A DNA stretch of 12,095 bases from Prevotella sp. (GTDB lineage Bacteria > Bacteroidota > Bacteroidia > Bacteroidales > Bacteroidaceae): assembly GCA_021203915.1 (NCBI GenBank), contig JAJQAI010000125.1:1-12095 (forward strand), given 5' to 3'. The position numbers were made by a program, and so were the translations under genes. This document shows positions 1-10,200 of this stretch, piece by piece. The notes under the pieces are model-generated. The model had not been told where the DNA came from. It worked only from the letters and a program-made list of their open reading frames with translations, and did no database searches. Each line of letters begins with the position of its first letter. Positions within the stretch are counted from its first letter, which is position 1.

Positions 1-830
1 TTATAATAATTATCCCAAAACAGTTCTCGCTCTCTTGCTAAATCATCTCCCATTTCAACAACGCGCTCTTCTTTTGTGAAAATATTGGAAATAGTAAGTA
101 AATTATCTATAAATACTTTATGCTCCGCTTCTGTCATTGCGTACCAATTTTTCCCTTCTGCGGCCAAAACTTGCTCAAGGTACACATTTGGCTCATCATC
201 TTCATTTAATAGCATAGAGCGGTCCACAGTCAAATCTACAGGATACCCCCAAATGGACCCTCCAAATTGGTCTAATGGTATACGATAAAATTGCTACTCA
301 TTATATTCGGTAAAGTCTCCCGTATTATGCTCTGGCGTATAATCCCATATGCTCATGTCCAAGATTTCTTCCATAAAATCTCCGACTTCCGCTACAGAGT
401 TGTTTAAGTCATCATCAAACTCTAAATCATATCCCGTGCGAGACAATTCATCAATAAAAGCATCTTCACACGTATAAGTATACATAATACTCTTTAGTTT
501 TTGTTCTTCTGAAATTTTTTTTACATAGAATTCAAACCACTCATCTTTAAAATGTAATTTTATTTTAGATTCGTTTGTAACTAAGTCAGATAAATCATTG
601 TGTACAAACGCACCTATTTTAGAATCATAAAATTTAGAAGGCATCTGAAAAGTTAATGTATTTGTTCCTTTGAACTCTCTCTATAATTTAACATCTGTCG
701 CCCTGCCCAAATAGGTCATATCATGAGCGCCAATAATTGCTCCAAAAGTTTCCTCTTTAATTCCTTCACTATTTGTGCTTTCAGACCAAATACTTAATTC
801 ATAAGGTTGTTTATATACGATAAAAATCAC
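1..830 (-). CDS. Tal-like tail-associated (baseplate/tail tip) protein, amber-recoded, C-terminus outside window
   Basis: The visible part is 276 residues, open to the left edge, with two in-frame TAGs (681 and 294). Read through, it begins VYKQPYELSIWSES, followed by ETFGAIIGAHDMTYLGRATDVKL, then TAG, then RELKGTNTLTFQMPSKFYDS around residues 50-70. This pattern (a KQPYELSIW opening, then a G(x)NTLTF(x)MP strand, then IKLHFKDEWFEFYVKKISEEQ and YTYTCEDAFIDELSR) is typical of the N-terminal hub domain of siphophage tail-associated or minor structural proteins encoded just after Dit. Family members form the tail tip below Dit and often carry a hydrolase or host-binding domain further on; none is visible here. 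The start is uncertain: GTG at 830 lies within the Shine-Dalgarno, and ATC at 821 has ideal spacing; both keep the VYKQPYELSIW opening. The frame upstream to 941 overlaps the preceding gene and lacks a ribosome binding site. Confidence 0.78.
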
Positions 831-837
831 CCCCTTA
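827..837 (-). promoter_or_regulatory. Strong Shine-Dalgarno of the Tal-like gene
   Basis: The minus strand reads TAAGGGGGTGA, followed by TTTTTATC, nearly the full anti-16S complement. The five-G core (830-834) overlaps the first base of a GTG codon (828-830) and sits 8 bases before an ATC codon (819-821). This spacing favours initiation at or near ATC over GTG and rules out the distant ATG at 939-941. Confidence 0.75.
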
Positions 838-844
838 CAATAGG

Positions 845-868
845 GCAGCCAAGAAAAACCTTGACTGC
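845..868 (-). other. Hairpin between the Dit-like and Tal-like genes
   Basis: On the minus strand GCAGTCAAG and CTTGGCTGC form a 9-bp stem with one G-U wobble and a 6-base loop (GTTTTT), lying 12 bases after the TAA of the Dit-like gene. No U-run follows, so it is a poor intrinsic terminator. Its position 7 bases before the Shine-Dalgarno of the Tal-like gene suggests an RNA stability or translation-control element. The function is inferred. Confidence 0.5.
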
Positions 869-880
869 ACTTTGACAATA

Positions 881-3850
881 TTAATAAAACAATGGGACAT
901 AATGAATATTTAAATTGTTCAACATGTCTGCGTATGCCCAAAACAGTGGTGGGAAATTAGCCCATAAGTAATTGCAAGCATACCACCACCAATCTCCTAT
1001 GTTGCCATTAATACACCGCAAAGGTTGCCCCATAACATCATAATCTTCATATGATGGAGGCTTATTTGTGTCTGGGTCAAAATATACCCCTTTTAGCGGC
1101 GTCCAATCATAGTAATGAGAAATGGTTTGCCAAATTTCGTCACACTTTTTTAAAAATGCATATTCAGCATTATTTTGTTGTTTCTTATACAACGAATATG
1201 CAAAATAATTCAATTCTGAAGGATAGGCTTTTAAATGTTTATCATACCAAGCTTCAAATTTAAAAAGTTCATCTAAATTATCTTCGGTGCCGCACCATTT
1301 ATCTTGATATGTTAAAAGAGATTCGTCATTGGTCCAATGATAATCCCCTATTGAGCCACCAACCGCTTTTCGGTTATCGTTATCACCAGATATTCTTGTT
1401 CTTATATATGTATTATCAGTCGAGACAGAGTGGCCGACAATATCTTCTACTGATTTATATGTTTGCAAGAACTCAGCGCGGCTCAAATCATTTACCATAT
1501 CATAAAGTTGTTGTACCTCGCGCTAATGATTAGCAAGATCGCCGCCATAGCCCCAATCATATGGACGAGCGTCTCTCCATCTTTTGCCGCCCCACGTTGT
1601 TTCGTCTGTAACGGGCTCAACGTCTAATAAAGACCAACCCGGTGGCAATTTAAACCAATGTCCTTTCTCTAAAGCTGCATTTTGTACATTTTTAGAAGGT
1701 TTGTATACAAACTCCATACCCAGTGGATTTTCAGTGGTATATAACATGCGAGTTTCACTATTACAATAATAGGTGTCATCAAGCAAATCGTTAATACAGC
1801 CACCATCGCCAATTAATTTATTCAATTGTTTTTGCAATTTAGAATATTTAGTTTGACCATCTAGTAATGAAGCATCATAGAAAACATGCTTGCCCACAAA
1901 AACACAATCTGGGTCCAATCCTATTGCTTGTAAATATTGTTCTGCCAAATTAGCACCCGTCATTTTGCTCTAGTCAATTTCCAAATAGTCCTGAGTGATC
2001 CATTCCGGATATTTAAAAGCATTAAATACGTAATTATCATAATCAAGATCTCGTGTATCGCTTCTAATGTACTCCAAAGGTAAATTGATATAATCATAAA
2101 TAAAATCTTCTACAGAGTAAGCACCATTTGCACCTGTGAGCGGCAAGTCATCTTCTAACCCTTCAATCATGGGAGCAAAATTGTGTAATAATTTTGAGAG
2201 ATATTCCCAATATAACTAAAACTCTTCTTGCTCATCAAGACACAAGCTGCGCAATTCATCATAACGCGCTGCCATCGCAATACCTTCTTCAAAATTCAAA
2301 TCTATCATTTTTTCTCTGTATGTTGTTATGGGGTCTCCTAAGGTTCCATCCAAATTTACCACATTGAACATTCGAATAAAATTCACCAGTGGATGAGTAA
2401 CGTCTTTAATTTGATTTTTTATATCTGGGTCAATCCAAAAATCTTTGGGCATCATTTCTTTCCATAAATCAAGATTAACCCATTCCCCCGCATATGTTTT
2501 ATTCCCGCGCCATTGAATGGTCTGCCAATAGAAAAGTTTGATAAAATGTCCAAGCATTTCACGAGGAATAGGTTCTGCATAATAGCAATGATGTGGGTGC
2601 GCCTCTCCAAGATTACTATAAGAAAGGACCCCTTCAAATAGTTCGGGATAATCATTTAAATGTAAATTGAAAGCTACCTCTAAAGGCTGTAACCAATCAG
2701 CGTCCGCCCTATGTAATCGATACTCTTCGGGGGTTGTATTCCAATCTTCATACGGCATATTCATATTACCATCTTCATCATTCCAATGTTTGTCACAAAA
2801 CATATGTCCACCTTTTATACAATCAATTAATTCATCTTGAGTATATAATGTGGCTCCATCGGGTTTGTAAATCTCTAGATTATCGCCATATGCTTGTATA
2901 TTTTCTATCAAACGGTCTCGGTCAAACGTTCTACGTTTAAAGTATAAACTCCCATACTTAAAAGGTTCATTATCTTTCATGTCATAAGTTGTTAAGCCGC
3001 ACCAGTCCACTGCATCTGGTATGCTTAAGCGCTCAACATTAAAACGTCGGATACGAAATTTCTCGCCACCACGGCTAGACCAAAAAGCCCGCTTATTTTC
3101 ATTAAAGCGAATTTCCCAATCTACGGGGAGGTCACCCGGATTGTAGACCAAAATACGCGCTCCAATCATAGGACGATACTAGTTATACCCAATATCTGTA
3201 TTAATAAAATCGACTTTAGAATATTGCGGCATATACATTAGCTCTTGGTCAAAGTCTAATGTTGGGGTAGTGAGCAATTTAGCAGTACCTTGCCACTCTG
3301 GAACGTTATCCCAATACCCTCGAACATCTAGGATGGTATGTGGACCTTCTAAAGTATCAAAGAAGAGCTCTCCTACTTGTACCTACTCTATGGTTGGAAA
3401 ACCTGTTTTCCAGACTTGTGCGTCATTTGGCTCCCAATTCTTATAAATGCCGTCTGTTCCCGTTCGATTTTGGTGGGCTTTATCTCTGAGTATATCGGTA
3501 TTTCCGAAATAATCATTTGGATTGGTGTTATAATGATATTTTATATTTTCTGGCTAAAACTTTTCAGGAGTCATCGCTCTTAAAGGATGAATAAAGTCAT
3601 TACTTTGAATCTCTCTTCCAATAATACATTCTGGAGGGTTAAGTAAGTAATAGTCCGCCGCCCGCACAACGTATTTATCGAAGCCAAAAGCGTAAGGAAA
3701 ATAGCATATAAAGGTAACTGAACCTTCTCCTTTGTACACTCTTTGATGTGTTTCCTCATCCATAAAACAAATATATTTAAAATCTGGTTTTGAATCTACT
3801 TTTGCACGCCAATGCTTATAAGGCTCTTCATCAAAAACAAGATCTTTCAA
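881..3850 (-). CDS. Dit-like distal tail protein, main part, enlarged and amber-recoded
   Basis: About 989 residues are open from the frame junction to a TAA at 881-883, with six in-frame TAGs (1523, 1970, 2216, 3179, 3383, 3554). The first 60 residues complete the Dit domain begun upstream: LVFDEEPYKHWRAKV, FKYICF, VYKGEGSVTFICYFPYAF. Around residues 225-320 comes a second segment with VYNPGDLPVDWEIRF and VDWCGLTTYDMKDNEPFKYG, resembling the C-terminal beta-sandwich of Dit proteins; part of it may be closed much later by WFKLPPGWSLLDVEP and RDARPYDWGYGGD. Between and after these lie long Trp/Tyr/Asp-rich, probably helical stretches I cannot assign. Classical Dits have about 250 residues; with the upstream part this one reaches about 1,075, like an evolved Dit carrying added host-binding modules. 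Family membership is well supported; the role of the extra regions is inference. TTG at 3850 is where the visible frame becomes family-like, not a proven start. Confidence 0.8.
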
Positions 3851-3904
3851 CTGTTCGCCGCAAATAGTTGACGGATTTTCCGCAAATCTTCTTCCGTAAC
3901 ATTG
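3847..3904 (-). other. Apparent -1 frame change inside the Dit domain
   Basis: The upstream frame is family-like up to LFAANS and then meets TGA. The -1 frame is closed by a TGA at 3905-3907 and open below it, but its residues before the junction (QCYGRRFAENPSTICGEQ) do not look like Dit; from QLKDLVFDEEPY onward they do. The switch therefore lies in the last few codons. The upstream codons GCG GCG AAC AGT TGA contain no canonical X-XXY-YYZ slippery heptamer. Adding one A to GAACAG would give a smooth reading, FAAKQLKDLVFDEEPY. A one-base loss, real or an assembly error, is the simplest explanation. Confidence 0.75.
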
Positions 3905-4107
3905 TCAAACGCGAAATCGCAAGAAAATGAAACATTGTTATAAGTTGTTCCAAAGTAATAAGCACCATCTGCGCCCGGAACACCTTCATATGTGTCTGAA
4001 GGGCTCGGTAAGATTCTCGATTGGTATCGGTCGGAAGAAGATACAACTTTTAAATGTAAGTCTTCAGTATGTACCCCGCCAAAACGAAAACCTAAAAAAT
4101 CTTGCAT
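3847..4107 (-). CDS. Dit-like distal tail protein, N-terminal part upstream of a frame change
   Basis: The 86-residue frame begins at an ATG with a strong Shine-Dalgarno and starts MQDFLGFRFGGVHTEDL. It contains GVPGADGAYYFGTTY and VTEEDLRKIRQLFAANS, which match the start of the Dit (distal tail, siphophage baseplate hub) domain: an FGF(x)F(x)G opening, a glycine-rich PG(x)DG motif and an LRK(x)R(x)L(F) helix. It stops at a TGA (3847-3849), one of two non-TAG stops met inside what looks like one protein domain when the overlapping frames are compared. The expected continuation of the domain (LKDLVFDEEPYKHWRAKV) is present at once in the -1 frame. I therefore read this as the first part of the gene that continues at 3850, not as a separate small protein. 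The alternative is a coupled gene pair, because TTG and TGA overlap at the junction, but no ribosome binding site is visible there. Confidence 0.8.
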   Translation of the reverse strand: MQDFLGFRFGGVHTEDLHLKVVSSSDRYQSRILPSPSDTYEGVPGADGAYYFGTTYNNVSFSCDFAFDNVTEEDLRKIRQLFAANS

Positions 4108-4113
4108 GTTATC

Positions 4114-4122
4114 ATCACCTCT
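4114..4122 (-). promoter_or_regulatory. Shine-Dalgarno of the Dit-like gene
   Basis: On the minus strand AGAGGTGAT precedes the ATG at 4105-4107, with 10 bases between the GAGG core and the start codon. It is close to the perfect anti-16S match and fixes the start of the Dit-like gene. Confidence 0.85.
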
Positions 4123-4185
4123 TTTTTTGAATATTAAAACGTTAGCGCCTATTGGATATGTAAGATTGATAGAAAAAAATCAAGA

Positions 4186-4210
4186 AAAGTCACCACTTAT
4201 TGGTGACTTT
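4186..4210 (-). terminator. Intrinsic-type terminator after the tape measure gene
   Basis: Read on the minus strand, arms AAAGTCACC and GGTGACTTT pair perfectly over 9 bp around a 7-base loop. The hairpin starts 6 bases after the tape measure TAA. It is followed by a T-rich run (TCTTGATTTTTTTC). This fits a rho-independent terminator or partial attenuator between the tape measure and Dit-like genes. The stem is only moderately GC-rich, so read-through is likely, and the next gene needs either read-through or its own promoter. Confidence 0.7.
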
Positions 4211-4216
4211 CTCTGT

Positions 4217-7200
4217 TTATTTATAGTTTTTGCGCAATATTACATTGGAACGCTCTGGTGTTGCAACATTGACAATCTCATTTTTCATTCGGTCAAGCAT
4301 ATATTCAATATCTATGTTAGAATCAATTGAATCAATATTTAAGTTAATTTCAATAGACGTATCACCGTAGCTAACATTATCATTAAAGTTCTCTACGGAA
4401 GATGAGTTTAAAAGTGGAATGTCTGCAAATATATCTGCTGCGCGCCCAATGCGTGCAGTATCTTCTGCAGACAAAAAAGCTTCGGGCTTAGATTTCGAAC
4501 CATCAACCCATGCTGGCCCAGTAAAATCAACTAGCCCTCCTGAAGCGAAAGCGTAAGTCAACTAAGAAAAATTATTGAGCTCTTCATCGCTATAATTATT
4601 TCCCATAACGGGGGCCATAGATGCCACATTTAAATCAGTTCCTCTTTTTTGAGTACTATATATTTCTTCTGTCATGGCTTTTGCGTTGTCAAAGTCAGAA
4701 TTGGTAAGCGGTCCAACATATAAGCTTTTGCCAGACCGTAATTGGAGAAGCATGTATATGTGATCAGTATCTCTATCTGCAGAAGAAGTAAACCCATAGC
4801 TTTTTATAATTTCTCCCAAAACGGTCTTTTCCTACCACGAGGGGGTTCCCGAAGAGTGCTCCGCCTCAACCTGATAATCTTTTGCGTAGTAAAAGTCTTC
4901 TCCTTCCACATAATCAGTTGAGTAATGTAGGGTTTCTGTTAACTTTTCAACATATGCTCTAAATTTGTCTAACGCTATAGAGGCGTCCTCATAAGCTTGC
5001 TGGATTTCTTCTAAACTATCTCTAGCATCATCGACCGACTCTTGTGCACTTTTAACACTTTCAATAGCATCTTCTATACTTTCTTTTACTGAATCAGTCA
5101 CTTCATTAAAGCTTCTCTCGGTTTCAGAAGTAAATGCTTCACTTGTCGTCTCTATCAATTCTTGGACTTCTGCTCCAGTAATGGTGCAATATTCCTCAAT
5201 AGTACTATTTTGCTCAATTGCCCATTTCTAAATGATAGCGGTCCCGTCCTCCATATACTAAATTAATAAAGTTTCCTATTGAGTTGACGTTGCCTCCAAA
5301 TAATCGGAACTATTATTCATCATCCATTCAGCATAATCTTCTACTGAAGAAAAATTTTTCACAATTGATTCTGCCATTTGGTTCCAATAAGCATTATCGT
5401 CTAAAATAGCCTATTTAATTTCAAGTTCAATATCTCGCATTTCTGAGAGGTCATTATTTTGCTCTTCCATGTTATCAAGAATTGCATCAACAGCTTCGTC
5501 AAGTAAGTCTTGTCGAGACTCTTCTAATTCTTCTTGAGCTTCTAGTACCTCTGTGCGGCGAGCGCCACTTGTGTCTCTTTCCATTAATGATAATTTACGT
5601 TCTTGTTTTGCAACGTCTTCATAACTATTCTCTAAATCTCTAAGATTTCTTTGCTTATCGATAGCATCTTGCAAAGCTTCTAGATAGTCATCATCTGCTT
5701 CTTTCATGCTTGAGTATTTTTCTTTTAACGCATCAACCTCATCTTGGTATTGCGATTTTAAAACATCAGCAACGCCAGACTCTAACTATCCATAATTTGA
5801 TAGTACTTCAACTCTTTTGTCTTGCATTTCTTTTTCTTCTTCATAAATTGAATCATCAATTTCTTTTAGCTAATCTGCATAATCGTTATAATTTTCAACA
5901 TTTTGTTCAAGTAAATCTTTGAATTCATCATTAAATTTAGCCTAATTAAGTAATTGCTAGTCAACTTGCATCTTTCCAGTATTTTCGTCTAAATTTACAT
6001 AGTCACTATATTTTATTTGCACTTGAGAAGACACAGTTTGCATAACACCATTTTCATCTTCCGCCTCATAGGTAGCCTCATAGGTTGATGTTGCAGTATT
6101 AAACCAAGACGTGAGTTCATTGAGTCCCTATTGTATTACCTGCTACTCTGCTTTTTGCTCTGCCATAGTGCTGTGTTGAGCTTCTGCATATTGCGCCCAT
6201 GAGTTTACCGTTTCATTTCTATCCTAGCTTGTGTCAAAATCATCTAATAGGCGGGATGCGCGCGCGGTGTAGGTGTCAATAGCGGTAGTGTAATTATATA
6301 AGACGTCTAACGAAGAAGCTCGATTAGACGTCCCGTAGAGCACTTCATTTAGACTATCGATAGCTTCTTTCAGTTCTTTAAGAGCATCGCTCAAAGCCTC
6401 TTCCGCATCTGTGAGCTCCTCTGCAGTATCTTCAAATGACTCTTCTTCTTCCTCTAATTTATTATAATAGTCACTAAGATAAGAAAAGTTGACATATTTA
6501 AGTATTGTATCCCAATCTACATCGTTGTATGTAGCAATTGCCTCCTCATACTGTGTCGATAAAGCGTCATAGTTCGAGTCTGACTCATTTGTATTAGCAA
6601 GCTCCTATTCTAGGGACAAAATCCCCTAATACATATCTCGGCGAGACCCCTCTAGCAACATGAACTCATTTTCATAGTCTTCTTGAGGGACTTGCGCCAT
6701 TATGTCATAATCTATTTGTACTTTTCCTTCTTCGTCAAAAGAAAACATTTCCCACCAATTAGCGGTATTAAAATCAGATTCTAACATACTATCAATATAG
6801 TCATTTAAATCGGATACGGTAATATCTCCTTCAAACGATGCGTCAACAATATTAAGGGTAACATCAATTGTCTCTAAGCTTTCCTCTACTTTTTCTTTAA
6901 AATCGTTAAGGTTTGAAGTTATACCGATGCTAGTATTGATTTTGAAATCATAAACTCCACTTTGTTCTTGTAACTGCAAAATAGTGTAGTATAAATCTTT
7001 TGCGTCACTATTGGACATTCCAGCCGCCGTCAAAGCTTCAACAAAGGGATCATATGCATCAAATGAAGAATCGTAAAATAACCAGTCAAAACTAAGAACT
7101 GCACTTAATTCATCCATTGATAAATTTAGACCTTCGACTTTTTGGAGATAGTTACGAATGCCTCTGTAGGAAAAATCTTCTGAGAAAAAACTATCAATAT

Positions 7201-10200
7201 TGTCTGATATTAATGATAAAGTACCCATGGAGAGCGAACTTATCGTTTCCAAATCTTGGAAAAAATACATCATTTTATTATTTAAGGTGTCCAAAGACTG
7301 ATAGTCGCTTGTGCCCAAAGCCTAAGCAAGAAATGATTCAGTATCTTCCTCTCCGTATATTTGTTCTAATTGTTCTCGCGCGTCTCTAGCTTCCGTCAAT
7401 GATATGTCATTAAAATTTTCCATTAACAAATTAAATAACTCTGCTTGTTCCTCGCTATATGCTAAAATATTATCTACTTGCCCTTGTAAGTACTAATCTG
7501 TTGAGTAAGTTTGCTCTAGGGCATATATGGCTTCTTCGTACCACTCTTCATCTTCAATGTCCTCATATACTTCCCAGTCTTCCTCACTTGTTATTCCAAG
7601 ACTATAAAGTAAATTTTTTACATTTTTATCTTTCGTTAATTTTTTTAACTTTTTGCCTTGACTATTATATAGTTTGCTAAATGCCTACTGATCTTCAGAG
7701 GACAAATAGGCACCAGAAGTAATTTCGTCACTTACTTCATACATCTCAGCGGCAAGTACCGCTTTTTCTCCTTGGGTCTGATCTGAATATAGGCTATCCA
7801 TTAAATTGTATAGTACCTAAAAACTTTCTCCAGCTACATCATATGTTGTTGAAGAATACCCTTCATATAATTCCTCATACTTATCTAATGTAGCTGACAT
7901 ATATACGTCAGCAAGTTGTAAAGAGGAAGATAAAATTTGTGCTTGCCGAGCTTCCTCTTCTAATTGCTCAGCTTGTTTTTCAGTCTCTTTAGTCCATAGC
8001 GTTAAAGTTCCAGTAAGTGAATCATATTCCCGAACAAGTTCTGGATAAGAATCCATGAAAAGACTGGTCATATCTTTATAGTCGTCTTCTTCGTCGCTAG
8101 TTAAATAACCTTTTTTAGATAATTTTTGATATGTTTCTAAAGCGTCAGCAAAATTGTCGCTATAATCTTTAGCTTCTTGCATATCGTTATTAACTTTACA
8201 AATAGCGTCATCTAAGACTGATAGTTCCTCAGTTAGTGCATCGATTTTATAATCTAATTGTTCAGTCTTCCATGCATGATATGCTGCTGTCACTGCCGTA
8301 ATGGCGACCGTAAGACCTGCCATTCCTAATTTCACTGCTCCTAACGGACCCAGTGACCCCTTCAAAACAGACGTTACCGCACTAAATGTTGATTCCCCCG
8401 CGGATAGTTCACTTTTGGCCAATGTAATTGACTTAATTATTGAAGGGACTTTTTGCATAATCTATGGTATCGTTGTTGCTAGTATTGTTCCAAATCCAGT
8501 CCATGCAACAGTGCTAGCCTTTGCTCCCCCCGCAAATTCTGCAAAAAGACTACTAACCAATGCAATAATTTTAGGAACTTCTTGTTTTGCAGCTGTTCCC
8601 ATATTTGTAAAAAATTGCGATGATGTGGACGAATTTATTTCTTTTACATTCTTTTTTAAATCTTTTTCTATTTTTGCATTATCTTTTTTTTGAGAGGAGG
8701 AAGTAGTCGCTGTTGTTGCACTAGACTAACTAGTGTCTTTTTTATCTTGGGGTTGAGTGGTAGAGAATACAGCCTTTGCCGCATTTATAGGATTTAAAAT
8801 ATTTTCATTGATTTTCCATCCAGTGCCTTGTAATGCTTTATATCCAGTAGAATGTACATATGACTCCAATCCGTTTAGTGCGTCCACAGTCTGTTTATCT
8901 AATCCCGCAATTTCTTCCTAAAGTTTTTCTATAGCACTTGTATTATCTTCACGTCGAGCTGTTATTAATTCTTCCATTTTTGCGTCGATTTCTTCAGCGT
9001 TTTTTTGTACCAACTCTTTTGTATCTTTCATTCTAGCATTAAAGACGTTTCCACCTGTATCAAAATCTTCATATACGTGGTTAGCTTTTATTCTTGCCAA
9101 GTCTAATAAATTCGTATATTCTTCCAAGAAATCATTTGAAAATACTTCTTTATCAATTTCAACGCTAGAGTCAACTAATGCTTTGCAATTGGACACTAAA
9201 CGGTCATGTAAGTTCGTAGTTGCATCCTACAGTTCTGATATTACTTCTTCGGTTAAGTCACCTGTCGGGCTCAATCCATTCACTATAGAGCCAAGACTTC
9301 CGTCTACATTAGGGTCAAATATTCTGTCAAATTCATTCATTAATTCTTTCCCTAAAGTTGAGTTAGACCAACTTTCTTCAGTTAACAACGTCATGTTTTT
9401 AAGAGGGGCAATAAGTCCCTGTATTGTATTATTTATTGCTGTGTCATCATTAATGTATACATTGTTTAATGCCTGTCCAAAAATTTCATCATATTTATCA
9501 GAAAACGCCATGAACTCATGACGAACTTCGGGGACAACCATCTTGTCTAATTGCTCCGTAAAATTTTTCGACAACTCTTGTCGGCTAGGTGCAAAAATTT
9601 CTTCTGTAGGAAGGAATGGCTGAATTGTTAATTTTTTCTCTTCTTCCTCTAATTGTTTTATACTATTTCTTAATTGCGTTTGCGTAGAAGTGTAAGACTC
9701 TCTCTATTGAGCTGTTAGTATTACTTTGCTATCTTGAAGCACAGAGGAAATATTTTTCTCCTCTCGGTAAAGCTCTTCTATTTTATTTTGGGATAATTGA
9801 AAAGCCCCTTCCTGTCCTTCTCGAATGTTCTGACGTCGGTCTGACAGTATCCCCTCCGAAATAGAATTGGTTAATTCTTCAATAGCTTCATCAAAGGCAG
9901 TAGTCGCAGATTCCATTTTTGACTATAACTTATTCACTGTCTCAAAATTTTCTTTTTCTCTCTCCTCTGCAATTCTTTCTTCTCCATATTTTAAAGTTTG
10001 TTTTTTTTGCGTTTTTAAATTTGATAGTTCAGCTGTCTTTTTTTCTTGCCAAAAATCGCTAGTAAAATTTTGTCCCTCGATTTCAGTTGGAATTCTAATT
10101 GCATGTTGTGTAGCATAAATTTGAGCCTCTTGTATAAAATCTTGTATATCTTTCAAAGATTTTTCTGCATTTTTTACTTCGACCGATATCTAATGTTTTT

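Noticed and set aside
681..941. Start of the Tal-like gene at the ATG at 939-941
   Set aside because: It would overlap the end of the Dit-like gene by about 60 bases, has no ribosome binding site, and adds Cys/Leu-rich residues unlike the family opening, while a strong Shine-Dalgarno sits further down at 827-837.
3847..3904. Programmed -1 frameshift site of the classical slippery type
   Set aside because: No X-XXY-YYZ heptamer in the correct phase was found in the overlap, so I favour a one-base deletion. The locus is still reported as a finding.
3831..4046. A 71-codon minus-strand frame, and a similar one at 2452-2655
   Set aside because: Both are out-of-frame shadows of the Dit-like gene with low-complexity, family-unlike translations.
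4125..4185. Promoter for the Dit-like gene (TTGATT followed by TACATA on the minus strand)
   Set aside because: The -10 box matches at only 3 of 6 positions and the spacing is 15 bases; in sequence this AT-rich such matches are expected by chance.
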